Shown here: one piece after another, positions 14,176 through 22,527 of the stretch
Numbering within the stretch: position 1 is the stretch's first letter
How the letters are laid out: each line of letters starts with the position of its first letter
Assembly (NCBI GenBank): GCA_035294565.1
Contig: DATGKR010000007.1
Coordinates: 1 to 23,043, forward strand
Direction: 5' to 3'
Source of the DNA: DATGKR01 sp035294565
Lineage (GTDB): Bacteria > Actinomycetota > Acidimicrobiia > Acidimicrobiales > Palsa-688
DNA: 23,043 nt
Position numbers and translations under genes: made by a program
Notes under the pieces: generated by a model
The model's database searches: none
The model's input: the letters and a program-made list of their open reading frames with translations, nothing else
Told to the model about the DNA's origin: nothing

Positions 14176-15960
14176 TTGCCGACAACACCCAACGACCATC
14201 CCGATCCTCCCGGCCGACGCCGGACCCCCGCGGAGCAGGTGGCCGCGTGGGAGCCGGAGCGCCGCGCCGAGGTTCACCGCTACCTGCTCGCCTCCACCGC
14301 CCGCTGGGCGCCCCTGCTGGCCGCGACGCTCGCCCTCGGCCTGATCGTGTGGCTCGCCCCGCCGGTGACCTCCACCCGGGTCGCCTCCAGCGGTGGGACC
14401 GTCGCCTCGGGAGCGGCGCCTGGCACGACCGCTCCAAGCGCCGCGGGGGCCGCCGGCGGGGCTGCCGCTCCGGCGGGTGGCGGCCAGTCGTCGAGCTCGG
14501 GGCAGGCCGGCGCGCCGGCGTCAGCGGCGACGGGCTCCGTGCCTGCTGGCGCCGCATCCGGCGGCGGGGAGGGCGCCACGCTCACCGGGGCTGCCTGTCG
14601 GACGGGGGTGAAGCAGTTCTCCTGGTCGCCGTACGCCCCTCCGTGCGCACCGGCGTTCCACGGCAGCAACGGGGGTGCCACCAGCCGGGGGGTCACCTCC
14701 AAGACCATCACCCTCACCTTCGCCGAGCCCAGCCAGTCGACGATGCAGCTGGTCAACACCTTCGCCGGCTACGCCGACGTCAACGTGCCGCAGTACGTCG
14801 CCGACATGGACACCTACATCAAGTACTTCAACACTCAGTTCGAGCTCTACGGGCGCTCGGTGGTGCTGAAGCCCTTCACCGCCCAGGGGAACTTCCTGCT
14901 CGAAGACGGCGGCCAGGACCTCTCCGGTGCCGAGGCCGACGCCCAGACGGCGGCTTCGATACCCGCCTTCGCCGACGTGACCTTCCCGCTGCTCACCGCC
15001 GCCCCCTACCTGCAGGACCTCTCCCAGGCGCAGGTGATCAACACGGGCGGCCTCGGCGAGCCGACGCAGTGGTTCGCCCAGTACGCGCCCTACGCCTACT
15101 CGGAGGTCCCCACCGGCACGGCGGCGGCTTCTGGGTTCGGGAACCTCATGTGCGCCCGCCTAGCAGGGATGCCCGCCGTCTTCTCTCCCCAGTTCTCCAG
15201 CCACACCCGGGTGTTCGGGCTGATCACCCCCGAGAGCCCCCAGTACCAGCAGGTGGCCGAGGCGTTGATGGCCGCCGCGTCGCACTGCGGGGCGAAGTTC
15301 GTCGTGTGGGAGCAGTACACCCTCGGCAGCCTGCAGACCTACCAGAGCCAGGCGGTGTCGATCGTCGCCAAGATGAAATCCGAGGGGGTGACCACCGTCG
15401 TGTGCGGCTGCGACCCGATATTCCCCATCCAGCTGAGCAACGCCGCCTCCCAGCAGGAGTACACCCCCGAGTGGGTCGCCATAGCGTGGGAGGATCCCAT
15501 CACCCAGAGCTACAACCAGAGCGAGTGGTCCCACGCCATATCCGAGGAGGGCCAGTCACCGCCGCCGCAGAGCCTCGAGGCCTACAAGGTCTTCGAGGCC
15601 GCGTCAGGCGGCAAGCCCCCCGAGGAGCAGTACTTCTGGGTGGCCTACTACACGCTGCTCATGGTCTACAGCGCCCTGCAGATGGCCGGGCCCGACCTGA
15701 CCCCGGCGAGCTTCCAGCACGGGTGGTTCTCCTACCCGACCAGCCCTCTCGGCCAGGCGGGCATCTGGTCTGGCGGGCCCGACGCCTACAGCCTCGACGA
15801 CATCACCACGCAGCTCGGCTGGTACGACCCGAACGCCGTCAGCTACCAGGACGGCAAGGCCGGCGCGTGGGAGGACTGCGAGGGTGGGCGGTACTTCTAC
15901 CTCCAGGATCCGAACGGGTGGGGCACGCCCCACACCCAGCTCGACTGCTTCAATGGGTGA
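14176..15960 (+). CDS. Membrane-anchored HAAT-type substrate-binding protein
   Basis: This ~594-residue protein has a ~44-residue cytoplasmic N-terminus, one transmembrane helix (WAPLLAATLALGLIVWL, ~44-61) and a Gly/Ala/Ser-rich linker to ~140. A type 1 periplasmic-binding-protein domain follows (ITLTFAEPSQ, DTYIKYFN, GRSVVLKPFTAQ, RVFGLITPESPQYQQVAEAL, MKSEGVTTVVCGCDP, YTPEWVAIAWEDPITQ). It is longer than usual LivK proteins (~350-400), and it is anchored by a helix instead of a lipobox lipid. It contains several Cys pairs and many aromatic residues (WYDPNAVSYQDGKAGAWED, GGRYFYLQDPNGWG), which suits a bulky hydrophobic ligand (inference). The start is TTG 14176 with AAGGA ten bases upstream; the longer frame from 14008 would cross the promoter and operator C. 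It is the natural partner of the fused transporter. Confidence 0.87.
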   Translation: MPTTPNDHPDPPGRRRTPAEQVAAWEPERRAEVHRYLLASTARWAPLLAATLALGLIVWLAPPVTSTRVASSGGTVASGAAPGTTAPSAAGAAGGAAAPAGGGQSSSSGQAGAPASAATGSVPAGAASGGGEGATLTGAACRTGVKQFSWSPYAPPCAPAFHGSNGGATSRGVTSKTITLTFAEPSQSTMQLVNTFAGYADVNVPQYVADMDTYIKYFNTQFELYGRSVVLKPFTAQGNFLLEDGGQDLSGAEADAQTAASIPAFADVTFPLLTAAPYLQDLSQAQVINTGGLGEPTQWFAQYAPYAYSEVPTGTAAASGFGNLMCARLAGMPAVFSPQFSSHTRVFGLITPESPQYQQVAEALMAAASHCGAKFVVWEQYTLGSLQTYQSQAVSIVAKMKSEGVTTVVCGCDPIFPIQLSNAASQQEYTPEWVAIAWEDPITQSYNQSEWSHAISEEGQSPPPQSLEAYKVFEAASGGKPPEEQYFWVAYYTLLMVYSALQMAGPDLTPASFQHGWFSYPTSPLGQAGIWSGGPDAYSLDDITTQLGWYDPNAVSYQDGKAGAWEDCEGGRYFYLQDPNGWGTPHTQLDCFNG

Positions 15961-16387
15961 CACCTTGAACGAAGAGGAGCAGACCGCCCGGCGCAAGGCG
16001 ATCGCCGAGATCATGCCGAAGACGCCCTACCTGGCCTGGCTCGGCGTCGTGTTCGACCGCTTCGAACCGGACGCGGTGACCATGCGCGTCCCGTTCCGCC
16101 ACGAGCTGACCAACGACGGCACCGTCTACCACGGAGGGATCGTCGCCGCCGCGCTCGACACGGCCGGGGCCGCCGCCGCCTGGTCCAACCACGACTTCAC
16201 CAAGGGGACCCGGGCGTCGACGGTGTCGATGAGCGTCCAGTACGTCGGCTCGGCCAAGAAGTCCGACCTGGTGTGCGAGGCCCGCACGGTCAGGAGGGCC
16301 CGGGAGCTGATCTTCACCGAGATCACCGCTTTCGACGTCGAGGGCAAGGTGGTCGCCCACGCCGTGCAGACCTACCGGATCGTTTGA
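15953..16387 (+). CDS. PaaI-family hotdog thioesterase
   Basis: This 144-residue single hotdog-domain protein has the PaaI hallmark YHGGIVAAALDTAGAAAAW (H60-G61-G62, with D69 as the likely catalytic acid) and the strand motif VSMSVQYVGSAKKSDLVCEARTVRRAREL. Such enzymes hydrolyse acyl-CoA or aryl-CoA thioesters to free acids and CoA and often release CoA in stalled catabolic pathways. The ATG overlaps the last 8 bp of the substrate-binding protein gene (ATGGGTGA), so the two are translationally coupled. Pairing with a transporter component suggests that imported material becomes a CoA thioester. The gene ends 9 bp from the convergent LLM oxidoreductase gene. Confidence 0.9.
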   Translation: MGDTLNEEEQTARRKAIAEIMPKTPYLAWLGVVFDRFEPDAVTMRVPFRHELTNDGTVYHGGIVAAALDTAGAAAAWSNHDFTKGTRASTVSMSVQYVGSAKKSDLVCEARTVRRARELIFTEITAFDVEGKVVAHAVQTYRIV

Positions 16388-16396
16388 GGCCAGTCC

Positions 16397-17428
16397 TTAC
16401 CCGCCGGCGGCGGTGACGGCGCGGCCCAGCTCCCCCCACGCCCCGAGCGAGGCCGGGTCCTCCAGCCAGGCCTGGCCGGCGAAGTAGGAGACCAGGCGTG
16501 CCGCCTTCCCCCGGTAGCGCCCGACCAGCTCGTCGGCGACCTGCGCCCAGTCGCCGCTCGGACAGAAGTGCTGCAGCAGGGCGTCGTCGACCACCGAAGC
16601 CATGCCGGCCAGGTCCCCCCGCTTCTGGAACGACCGGATCCTCTCGGTGGTGCCCTCGGCGCCCAGCTGGTCGAAGACGAAGGCGTAGTTCGGTGTCGAG
16701 CCGTAGAAGGCCACCTGCATCCGGGCGGCCTCCCTCCAGCGGCGCGCCGCTTCTGGCGTCGAGCCGGGGGCGGCGAAGGTGGGGACGATCAGCTGCACGT
16801 CGTCCGGAGTTCTCCACGCCCGCGCCGCACCCCGGGAGACGTTGGGCAGCACGGTCCGCTCTATGTAGGTGGGGTTGTTGAGCGGGTGCACGTGGACGCC
16901 GTCGGCGACCTCGCCGGCGAGGCGCAGCATCCACGGGTTGACCGCGGCGAGGTCGACGGGGGGGTCCGGGAAGGGAAGCGGTCCGGGCGACCAGCCGGGC
17001 GGCAGCAGCGACAGCTTCCAGAACTCCCCGTCGTGGCGGAGCTCGGCCCCCCGGAAAGCGGCGAACGCTGCTCGCACGGCGGCCACGTAGTCGCGCATGC
17101 GCGGCCCGGGCGGGTCGAAAGCGGCGCCGAAGCGCCGCTCCACGTGGGCGCGCACCTGCGAGCCGAGACCGAGGCGGAAACGGCCGCCGGTCGCCTCCGC
17201 CAGCTCCCACGCCAGCTGGGCGGTCACCATGGGGCTCCTCGGGAAGGCGACGGCCACGCCGGTCAGGACGTCGATCGGGGCGGCGAGGGCGGCAGCGGCG
17301 CACGACAGGTAGGCGGTGCGCCCCGACTCGGTGAACACCAGGCCGGAGAACCCGGCGCGCGCCGCCTCCCTCGCGAGCTCCTGCACCCGGGCGAGGGGCA
17401 TCGCCGGCACCAGCAGGTCGAACTTCAA
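16397..17428 (-). CDS. LLM-class F420-dependent-type flavin oxidoreductase
   Basis: This 343-residue TIM-barrel protein belongs to the luciferase-like superfamily; actinobacterial relatives of this form use coenzyme F420. Typical segments are FDLLVPAMPLARVQELAREAARAGF, IDVLTGVAVAFPRSPMVTAQ, WELAEATGGRFRLGLGSQV, and MRDYVAAVRAAFAAFRG followed by the usual substrate loop. The frame is open to 18409, but the upstream part is antisense or out of frame to the alcohol dehydrogenase. TTG 17428 is chosen because it overlaps the dehydrogenase stop (TTGA) and begins at the family N-terminus (KFDLLVP). It is the last gene of the five-gene operon. It may reduce an enone or ketone, or oxidise an alcohol; cofactor and substrate need assay. 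Confidence 0.88.
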   Translation of the reverse strand: MKFDLLVPAMPLARVQELAREAARAGFSGLVFTESGRTAYLSCAAAALAAPIDVLTGVAVAFPRSPMVTAQLAWELAEATGGRFRLGLGSQVRAHVERRFGAAFDPPGPRMRDYVAAVRAAFAAFRGAELRHDGEFWKLSLLPPGWSPGPLPFPDPPVDLAAVNPWMLRLAGEVADGVHVHPLNNPTYIERTVLPNVSRGAARAWRTPDDVQLIVPTFAAPGSTPEAARRWREAARMQVAFYGSTPNYAFVFDQLGAEGTTERIRSFQKRGDLAGMASVVDDALLQHFCPSGDWAQVADELVGRYRGKAARLVSYFAGQAWLEDPASLGAWGELGRAVTAAGG

Positions 17429-18519
17429 GGGACGACCACCCCGTGCATCGGAGGCACGTTGGCCGTAGAGCCCGACATGTCCTCGAGCAGCCCGGCCACG
17501 CCGTCGAGGCCGACGGTGCGCCGGGGGATGTCGACGAAGGGGTGGCGTCCCGAGGCGATCAACCCCAGCGCCGCGCGGTAGGCGTCGACGTCGACGCCGA
17601 GGGCTCCCATGATCCGAAGCTCCTTGTAGACGATGTGGTCCGGGTGCAGGCCCGGAGTGGCGTCGCTGCCGCGGGTGCCGGCGAGGACGACGGTTCCCCC
17701 GGCACGGGCGAGGGCGACCGCCTGGCCGAAGGCGGCGGGGGCCTTGGCGGTCACGTCGACCACCACGTCCGCCCCGCCCCCGGCCGCCTGCTTGAGCTCG
17801 GCGACCGGGTCGGCGCTCTCGACGTCGACGACCAGGTCGGCGCCGAAACGCCGGGCGGTGGCGAGCCGCTCGGCGTCGCGCGCTCCGCGCCCGGTGACCA
17901 TGACGAAGCTTGCGCCCGCCTCCTTGGCGGCGACGAGCGCGGCAAGGCCGCGCACGCCGCACCCGAGCACTGCCACCACGTCGCCCTCCGACGTGCCCGG
18001 CACCGTGACTGCCCAGCGGACCCCGGCTCCCACTGGGTTGAAGAGGGTGGCTAGCACCGGGTCGAGCCCGTCGGGGACGGGCAGGATCATGCTGTCGGGA
18101 CCGAGGTACTGGAACGTGGCGTAACCGCCCCAGAGGCCGGGGGCCTTCTCCAGCGGCACGAAGCCGTACATGTCGGTTATCCCGTGGCGTTCGCAACGGC
18201 GGTAGGCCCCGGCCCGACAGTGCCCGCAGGAGCGGCAGGACTGGAAGACCTCGACGGCGACCCTTTGTCCAACTTCGACACCCCAGCGGGCGACGGCGTT
18301 CCTCCCGGCGGAGACGATGGTTCCGACTGTCTCGTGCCCGGGGACAAAAGGGTAGCCGGGGTGCAGCTCGCCGCTGTACTGCTCGTGGTCGGTGCCGCAG
18401 AGACCGCACGCTTCCACCCGGAGCAGGGCGTCGTCATCGCCGATGTCGGGGAGCGGCAGGCTGCGGGCCACCAGCCGGCGGGGCGCTTCGAGCACCAGGG
18501 CGGTGGCCGCGGCGGTCAT
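17425..18519 (-). CDS. Zinc-dependent alcohol dehydrogenase (MDR family)
   Basis: This 364-residue medium-chain dehydrogenase has catalytic zinc ligands C41 (GLCGTDH), H61 and E62 (PGHETVG), and a structural zinc lobe C95, C98, C101 and C109. The nucleotide-binding motif is VAVLGCGVRGLAAL, followed by a Rossmann half. It is expected to interconvert an alcohol and a ketone or aldehyde with NAD(P). ATG 18519 overlaps the stop of the upstream gene (ATGA), and its own TGA overlaps the TTG of the LLM gene, so both ends are coupled. Next to a Baeyer-Villiger-type monooxygenase, it could make the ketone that enzyme oxidises, as in cyclohexanol-type pathways (inference from known pathways). Confidence 0.92.
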   Translation of the reverse strand: MTAAATALVLEAPRRLVARSLPLPDIGDDDALLRVEACGLCGTDHEQYSGELHPGYPFVPGHETVGTIVSAGRNAVARWGVEVGQRVAVEVFQSCRSCGHCRAGAYRRCERHGITDMYGFVPLEKAPGLWGGYATFQYLGPDSMILPVPDGLDPVLATLFNPVGAGVRWAVTVPGTSEGDVVAVLGCGVRGLAALVAAKEAGASFVMVTGRGARDAERLATARRFGADLVVDVESADPVAELKQAAGGGADVVVDVTAKAPAAFGQAVALARAGGTVVLAGTRGSDATPGLHPDHIVYKELRIMGALGVDVDAYRAALGLIASGRHPFVDIPRRTVGLDGVAGLLEDMSGSTANVPPMHGVVVP

Positions 18520-19478
18520 CCCGGGGCGAGGCGGGCGAGCACGGCCTCGGCCTCCTCGACGACGGTGCGCACCACGTCGGCGGCGGGGACCACCGAGCCG
18601 ATCCGCCCGGCACCCTGGCCGGCGGGGAAGCACTCCCGCTCCGGGTCGACGCCCGGTGTCGACTCGTCGCCTCCGAGGTGGAACACGCCGTCGTTGGCCG
18701 CTCGCACCGCCTGGAAGGGGAACTTCTGCAGCTCGTCTGGGTGGCTCTCCCAGTAGTCGGTGTAGCCGTTGCGCAGCACCCGCATCGTCTTGCCCGAGTA
18801 GGCGCGGCTGACCGTCGTGCTGTCGTCGCGCGCCGCGAGGAGCGCCTCCTTGTAGCCGCGGACGGCGCGCGCCTCGAAGGTGGCGATGAAGCGGGTGCCG
18901 AGCCATACCCCGTCGGCGCCGAGGGCGAGGGCGGCGGCCAATCCCCGCCCGTCGAAGATCCCCCCTGCGGCGACCACCGGCACCCGGTCGCCGACAGCGT
19001 CGACGATCTGGGGCACGAGCGGCATGGTCGCCACCGTACCCGTGTGGCCCCCCGCCTCGGTTCCCTGGGCGACCACCAGGTCGCAGCCGGCGTCGACAGC
19101 CCGCCTGGCATGGTCCACCTTGCCGCACATGTTGACGACCAGGAGGCCGTTGCGGTGGCACAGGTCGATCACCTCGGCGGGCACGCCCAGTCCGGCGACG
19201 AAGACCGAGGCGCCCTCCTCGATGATCCGTTCCACCTGGGCGACCATGTCCCCGGGCAGGGCGGTCAGGAGGTCAACGCCGAAGGGACGGTCGGTGAGCT
19301 TCTTCACCGCCCTCATCTCCTCGACCATCTCCTCGAGAGGCATCATCGAGGCCCCGAGGCAGCCGAAGCCGCCGGCCGCCGACACCGCCGCTACCAGCTG
19401 GTGGTAGGAGACTCCCCCCATGCCGGCGAGCATCACGGGGTGCTCGACGCCGAGTAGGTCGGTCAGGCGGGTGCGCAT
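18516..19478 (-). CDS. Nitronate monooxygenase / 2-nitropropane dioxygenase-like FMN enzyme
   Basis: This 320-residue FMN TIM-barrel protein opens with LTDLLGVEHPVMLAGMGGVS. It has AQGTEAGGHTG with H145 in the position of the catalytic base, and a phosphate-binding region PVVAAGGIFDGRGLAAALALGADGVWLGTRF (split across ~167-197). Enzymes of this family oxidise nitronates, but many members encoded in lipid and steroid catabolic clusters have other, mostly unknown, reactions on CoA thioesters or unsaturated compounds. The family is near enoyl-reductase-like FMN proteins. The gene lies 28 bp after the monooxygenase stop and overlaps the dehydrogenase start by 4 bp. With no other nitrogen gene here, a catabolic redox role is more likely than nitronate detoxification (inference). 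Confidence 0.88.
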   Translation of the reverse strand: MRTRLTDLLGVEHPVMLAGMGGVSYHQLVAAVSAAGGFGCLGASMMPLEEMVEEMRAVKKLTDRPFGVDLLTALPGDMVAQVERIIEEGASVFVAGLGVPAEVIDLCHRNGLLVVNMCGKVDHARRAVDAGCDLVVAQGTEAGGHTGTVATMPLVPQIVDAVGDRVPVVAAGGIFDGRGLAAALALGADGVWLGTRFIATFEARAVRGYKEALLAARDDSTTVSRAYSGKTMRVLRNGYTDYWESHPDELQKFPFQAVRAANDGVFHLGGDESTPGVDPERECFPAGQGAGRIGSVVPAADVVRTVVEEAEAVLARLAPG

Positions 19479-19506
19479 CGTTCGTGCTCCTTGGGTCGTG
19501 CGGGGG

Positions 19507-20958
19507 TCAGCAAGGGGTCACCTCGAAGTCGTCCAGCCGGGGCTCGGCCATGACCTCCCGGAAGCGGTCCATCGTCCACGGCCACGCGGCGGGGACGCCT
19601 CGGTCGTCGAGGTACCAGCTGCGGCAGCCGGTCACCCAGATGGTCTTCTTGGCCGCCTCGACCCGCTCCGCTTCGAAGCGCTGCGCCGCTTCGAAGGTGG
19701 CGCACACCTCGGCGCCTTTGGACAGGGCGAGGTCGACGAGGGGGAGGACGTAGTCGATCTGCAGCTCGGCGACGTCGATGAGCGAGAAGTTCCCCACCGG
19801 TCCGTTGGGGCCGTTGAGCAGGTACAGGTTCGGCATGGACGGCACCGAGACGGACAGGTAGGCCCACGGCCGGGGGGACCACATCGCCTCCAGTTCGGCG
19901 CCGCCCGTCCCGACGACGCGCACGGGGCGGATGAAGCGGTCCACCCGGAACCCGGTGGCCAGCACCAGGACGTCGAGCTGGTGGAGGCGGCCGTCGGCGG
20001 TCCTCACCCCTTCCGGCTCGACCCGCTCGATCGACTCGGTCACCAGGCGGGCGCAGGGGTGCTGGATCGCCTGGTAGAAGTTCGGGGACACGATGAGCCG
20101 CTTGCAGGCGGCGCGGTAGGGGGGCGTGAGCTTGCGTCGCAGCTCGGGGTCGGAGACGTTGTCCTCCAGGTTGGCCCGGCAGAGCTCCTCGAGCAGCTTC
20201 ATCTGGGGGGAGCCGGCGTCCACCACCGCGTTGGCGAAACCCTCGGTGAAGGTCTTGGACAGTTCCTCGCGGCGGGCTGGTATCGCCAGCGGGTCGGTCC
20301 TGAGGCGCAGCTTCTCCTCGTCGGGGATCGGATGGTTGGGCACGGGGAGCACCCACTGGGCGGTCCGTTGGAACAGGACCAGCTCGCCGACCGTGCCGGC
20401 GAGGGCGGTGGTGATCTGCACCGCGCTCGACCCGGTGCCGACCACCCCCACCCGGGCGCCGGGGAGGGGCACGGCGTGGTCCCAGCGCGCCGAATGGAAC
20501 GCCGGCCCGGCGAAGGTCTCCAGGCCCGGCATGTCGGGCAGGTTGGGGTGGTGGAGCACCCCGGTGGCGGCGATCACCACATCCGCCTCGTCGCGGCCGC
20601 CACGGGCGGTGGTCAGCCGCCAGCGCCCGTCGACCCGTTCGAGGGAGGTCACCTCGTCGCCGAAGGAGACGAGCCCGGCGACGCCTCGCTCTGTTGCGAC
20701 CCGCTCCAGGTAGTCGCGGATCTCCGGCCCCGGGGCGAACACGTGGCTCCAGTCGGGGTTGGGCGCGAAGGAGTAGCTGTAGAGGTGGGAGGGAACGTCG
20801 CAGGCGACGCCCGGGTAGGTGTTCTCCCGCCAGGTTCCGCCGATCGACGAGCCCTTCTCGTACACGGCGAGGTCGTCGAAGCCGGCCTCGCGCAGCTTGA
20901 TCGCCGCGGCGACACCAGCCATGCCGGCCCCGACGATCACGACGCGCCGGCCTTTCAC
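19507..20958 (-). CDS. Baeyer-Villiger-type FAD/NADPH monooxygenase
   Basis: This 483-residue flavoprotein shows the FAD motif VGAGMAG (G10, G12, G15) and GGTWRENTYPGVACDVPSHLYSYSF (split ~40-64). It has the type I Baeyer-Villiger fingerprint FxGxxxHxxxWD (F149, G151, H155, W159, D160), the NADPH motif GTGSSA (174-179) and the ATGF motif (VLATGFRVD). It should insert oxygen next to a carbonyl, turning a ketone into an ester or lactone, or oxidise another soft nucleophile. The frame is open far upstream, but GTG 20958 overlaps the thiolase-like stop (GTGA), has GGGGGTGG before it and begins KGRRVVIVGAG. The ADH, monooxygenase and thioesterase set resembles alicyclic or steroid ring-opening pathways. 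Confidence 0.93.
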   Translation of the reverse strand: MKGRRVVIVGAGMAGVAAAIKLREAGFDDLAVYEKGSSIGGTWRENTYPGVACDVPSHLYSYSFAPNPDWSHVFAPGPEIRDYLERVATERGVAGLVSFGDEVTSLERVDGRWRLTTARGGRDEADVVIAATGVLHHPNLPDMPGLETFAGPAFHSARWDHAVPLPGARVGVVGTGSSAVQITTALAGTVGELVLFQRTAQWVLPVPNHPIPDEEKLRLRTDPLAIPARREELSKTFTEGFANAVVDAGSPQMKLLEELCRANLEDNVSDPELRRKLTPPYRAACKRLIVSPNFYQAIQHPCARLVTESIERVEPEGVRTADGRLHQLDVLVLATGFRVDRFIRPVRVVGTGGAELEAMWSPRPWAYLSVSVPSMPNLYLLNGPNGPVGNFSLIDVAELQIDYVLPLVDLALSKGAEVCATFEAAQRFEAERVEAAKKTIWVTGCRSWYLDDRGVPAAWPWTMDRFREVMAEPRLDDFEVTPC

Positions 20959-22445
20959 GACGCCACCCCCCGGCGGGCCGCGGCCACCACCCGATAGCGC
21001 GGGGGGGACCCCTCGACCGCCACCCGCGCGCCGACTATCAGCTGGCCGTCCAGCTGCCGCAGCTCTTCCGGCGCTGCCGCGGCGACGATCCGCCGGCCGT
21101 CGGCGAGGGTGGCGACGGCCGGGGCGCCGACCGGCTGTCCCTTCCTGTCGTAGAGGACCGTGGAGGCCTCCACGGTGGCCTCCACGGGCCGGTCGAGGCC
21201 GGCGGCCACCTCCAGGCTCGTCGCGTCGATGGCCCGCTGGGCGCTCGACGTGTCCCCCCGCCGGTAGCCGCCGGGGGGCGGCTCGGCGCCGTAGACGCCG
21301 AGCGAGTGCTTGGTGCAGTACCAGCCGAGCCCGCTGATCAGGCCCAGCCCGCCGGTGTCCCGCAGGCGTTGGGCGAGGGAGGCTATGGCGTGGGTGGTGT
21401 AGTTGTTCCCCGGCCCGCCGAAGTAGGGGAGGCCGCCGGTCACGGTCAGGCGCCGACGGTCGGCCAGGTCGAGGCCGAGGGCGGCGGCGGCGATCTGGAC
21501 CGCCGAGGGGAAACAGGAGTAGAGGTCGAAGAAGGAGACGTCGTCGAGGCCGACCCCAGCGGCGGCGAGGACCGCTTCGCCGGCTGCGGCGATGCCCGGT
21601 GAAGCGGCCAGGTCCGGCCGCTCCGAGACGTGCCAGACGTCGTTGGCGTCGGCGGCCGCCCAGACGAATGCGCACCCCCCGGCGGCTCCGAGCTCGCGCG
21701 CCTTGCCGAGCGACGTGACCAGGAAAGCGGCGGACTGGTCAACGTTCAAGAAGGCGTTCATCCGCTTCGTGTACGGCTCGGCGGCCACCCTGTTGTCAGG
21801 ACCAGGCGCGGCGATCTCCTCTGCCGAGAGGGTCTGGCGGAACCAGGCGAAGGGGTTGGCCGCCGCCACCTCGGTGAACGGGGAGAGGATCCCGCCGAGC
21901 CATCTTCGCTGCTCGGCTGGGTCCCGGCCGGCCCGGGCGGCGAGCACGCTCTCGAACAACGGGTAGACCTGCGCGGGGACGGCCAGCCCTGCGGCCATCT
22001 CCGTCGCGGAGAGGCCCGGGCGCGGATCGCCCTCCACGGGGTCTGCGCCCCCCGGTGCCGGCGGGGCCGGCGGGAGGGGCCGTACCCGTTGGCTGCGGAC
22101 CGCCTCAGCGCCGGCTATGAGAATCGCCCCGACCGTCCCGGCGGCGATCCGGTCGGCGGCCCGGCCCACCAGCCACTGCGGGGTGTTCCCGCCGATGGTC
22201 GTGGTGAAGCGCGCCGGGGGATCCAAGCCGAGCCTGCGGCACAGCTCCGAGGCGGGGGCGTCCCCCCCACCGAAGAGGATGCCCACCGCGTGGACCTCGT
22301 CGATGTGGGAGGCGGCGCCCGGGGCGCGCGACAGCGTCTCGGCGGCCGCCCTCTCGAGCATGTCGAGCGGGGTCACCACCTCGTCGCGCTCCACGCACTG
22401 GGCCGCGCCGATGACCACCGGCGTCCTCCAGGGATCGAGGCTCAC
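20955..22445 (-). CDS. SCP2/thiolase-like protein with extra C-terminal domain (TLP1 type)
   Basis: This 496-residue thiolase-fold protein heads the five-gene operon. Recognisable parts are WRTPVVIGAAQ, FTTTIGGNTPQWLVGRAADRI (residues ~80-100), NVDQSAAFLVTS, VSFFDLYSCFPSAVQ, GGLPYFGGPGNNYTTHAI and SGLGWYCTKHSLGVYG. A beta-rich C-terminal domain (~420-485) matches the additional domain of mycobacterial thiolase-like protein type 1. The position of the usual nucleophilic Cys reads GGNTPQ, with no Cys, while the later His (H352) and Cys (C377) positions remain. Ordinary thiolysis is therefore doubtful. It may bind or act on acyl-CoA in a side-chain removal step (inference). GTG 22445 is chosen over GTG 22454 because AAGGAG lies 8 nt upstream of it. 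Operator D lies about 30 bp upstream. Confidence 0.88.
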   Translation of the reverse strand: MSLDPWRTPVVIGAAQCVERDEVVTPLDMLERAAAETLSRAPGAASHIDEVHAVGILFGGGDAPASELCRRLGLDPPARFTTTIGGNTPQWLVGRAADRIAAGTVGAILIAGAEAVRSQRVRPLPPAPPAPGGADPVEGDPRPGLSATEMAAGLAVPAQVYPLFESVLAARAGRDPAEQRRWLGGILSPFTEVAAANPFAWFRQTLSAEEIAAPGPDNRVAAEPYTKRMNAFLNVDQSAAFLVTSLGKARELGAAGGCAFVWAAADANDVWHVSERPDLAASPGIAAAGEAVLAAAGVGLDDVSFFDLYSCFPSAVQIAAAALGLDLADRRRLTVTGGLPYFGGPGNNYTTHAIASLAQRLRDTGGLGLISGLGWYCTKHSLGVYGAEPPPGGYRRGDTSSAQRAIDATSLEVAAGLDRPVEATVEASTVLYDRKGQPVGAPAVATLADGRRIVAAAAPEELRQLDGQLIVGARVAVEGSPPRYRVVAAARRGVAS

Positions 22446-22453
22446 GAAGCGCA

Positions 22454-22459
22454 CTCCTT
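22454..22459 (-). promoter_or_regulatory. Ribosome binding site that fixes the thiolase-like start
   Basis: AAGGAG on the minus strand lies 8 nt before GTG 22445. The upstream in-frame GTG at 22454 overlaps this element, so it cannot use it. Confidence 0.7.
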
Positions 22460-22474
22460 CCTGCGGGTCCCCTT

Positions 22475-22496
22475 ACTGACTGACGTATCAGTCTAT
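22475..22496. promoter_or_regulatory. TetR-type operator, site D
   Basis: The core GACTGACGTATCAGTC (22478-22493) is a palindrome with one mismatched pair. The 22-bp site matches site C at 18 of 22 positions, including the whole right half ATCAGTCTAT. It lies 30 bp upstream of the thiolase-like start, where it would cover the minus-strand promoter. Confidence 0.75.
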
Positions 22497-22521
22497 CGTG
22501 GATTCCGCGACGTGTCGGGGC

Positions 22522-22527
22522 TATGAT
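22522..22527 (+). promoter_or_regulatory. Candidate -10 element, leaderless start of the hydroxylase-like gene
   Basis: TATGAT differs from the TATAAT consensus at one base. It would start transcription at about 22534-22536, on the ATG itself. No Shine-Dalgarno sequence precedes that ATG, which fits leaderless translation, common in actinobacteria. The -35 region (TGGATT, about 22499-22504) is weak. Confidence 0.5.

Noticed and set aside
14247..15968. 573-codon plus-strand frame overlapping the binding protein gene
   Set aside because: It is a frame-shifted, Arg-rich translation of the binding protein gene; the other frame has clear domain content.
16388..16396. Terminator between the convergent thioesterase and LLM genes
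   Set aside because: Only 9 bp separate the stops and no hairpin with a T-tract is visible.
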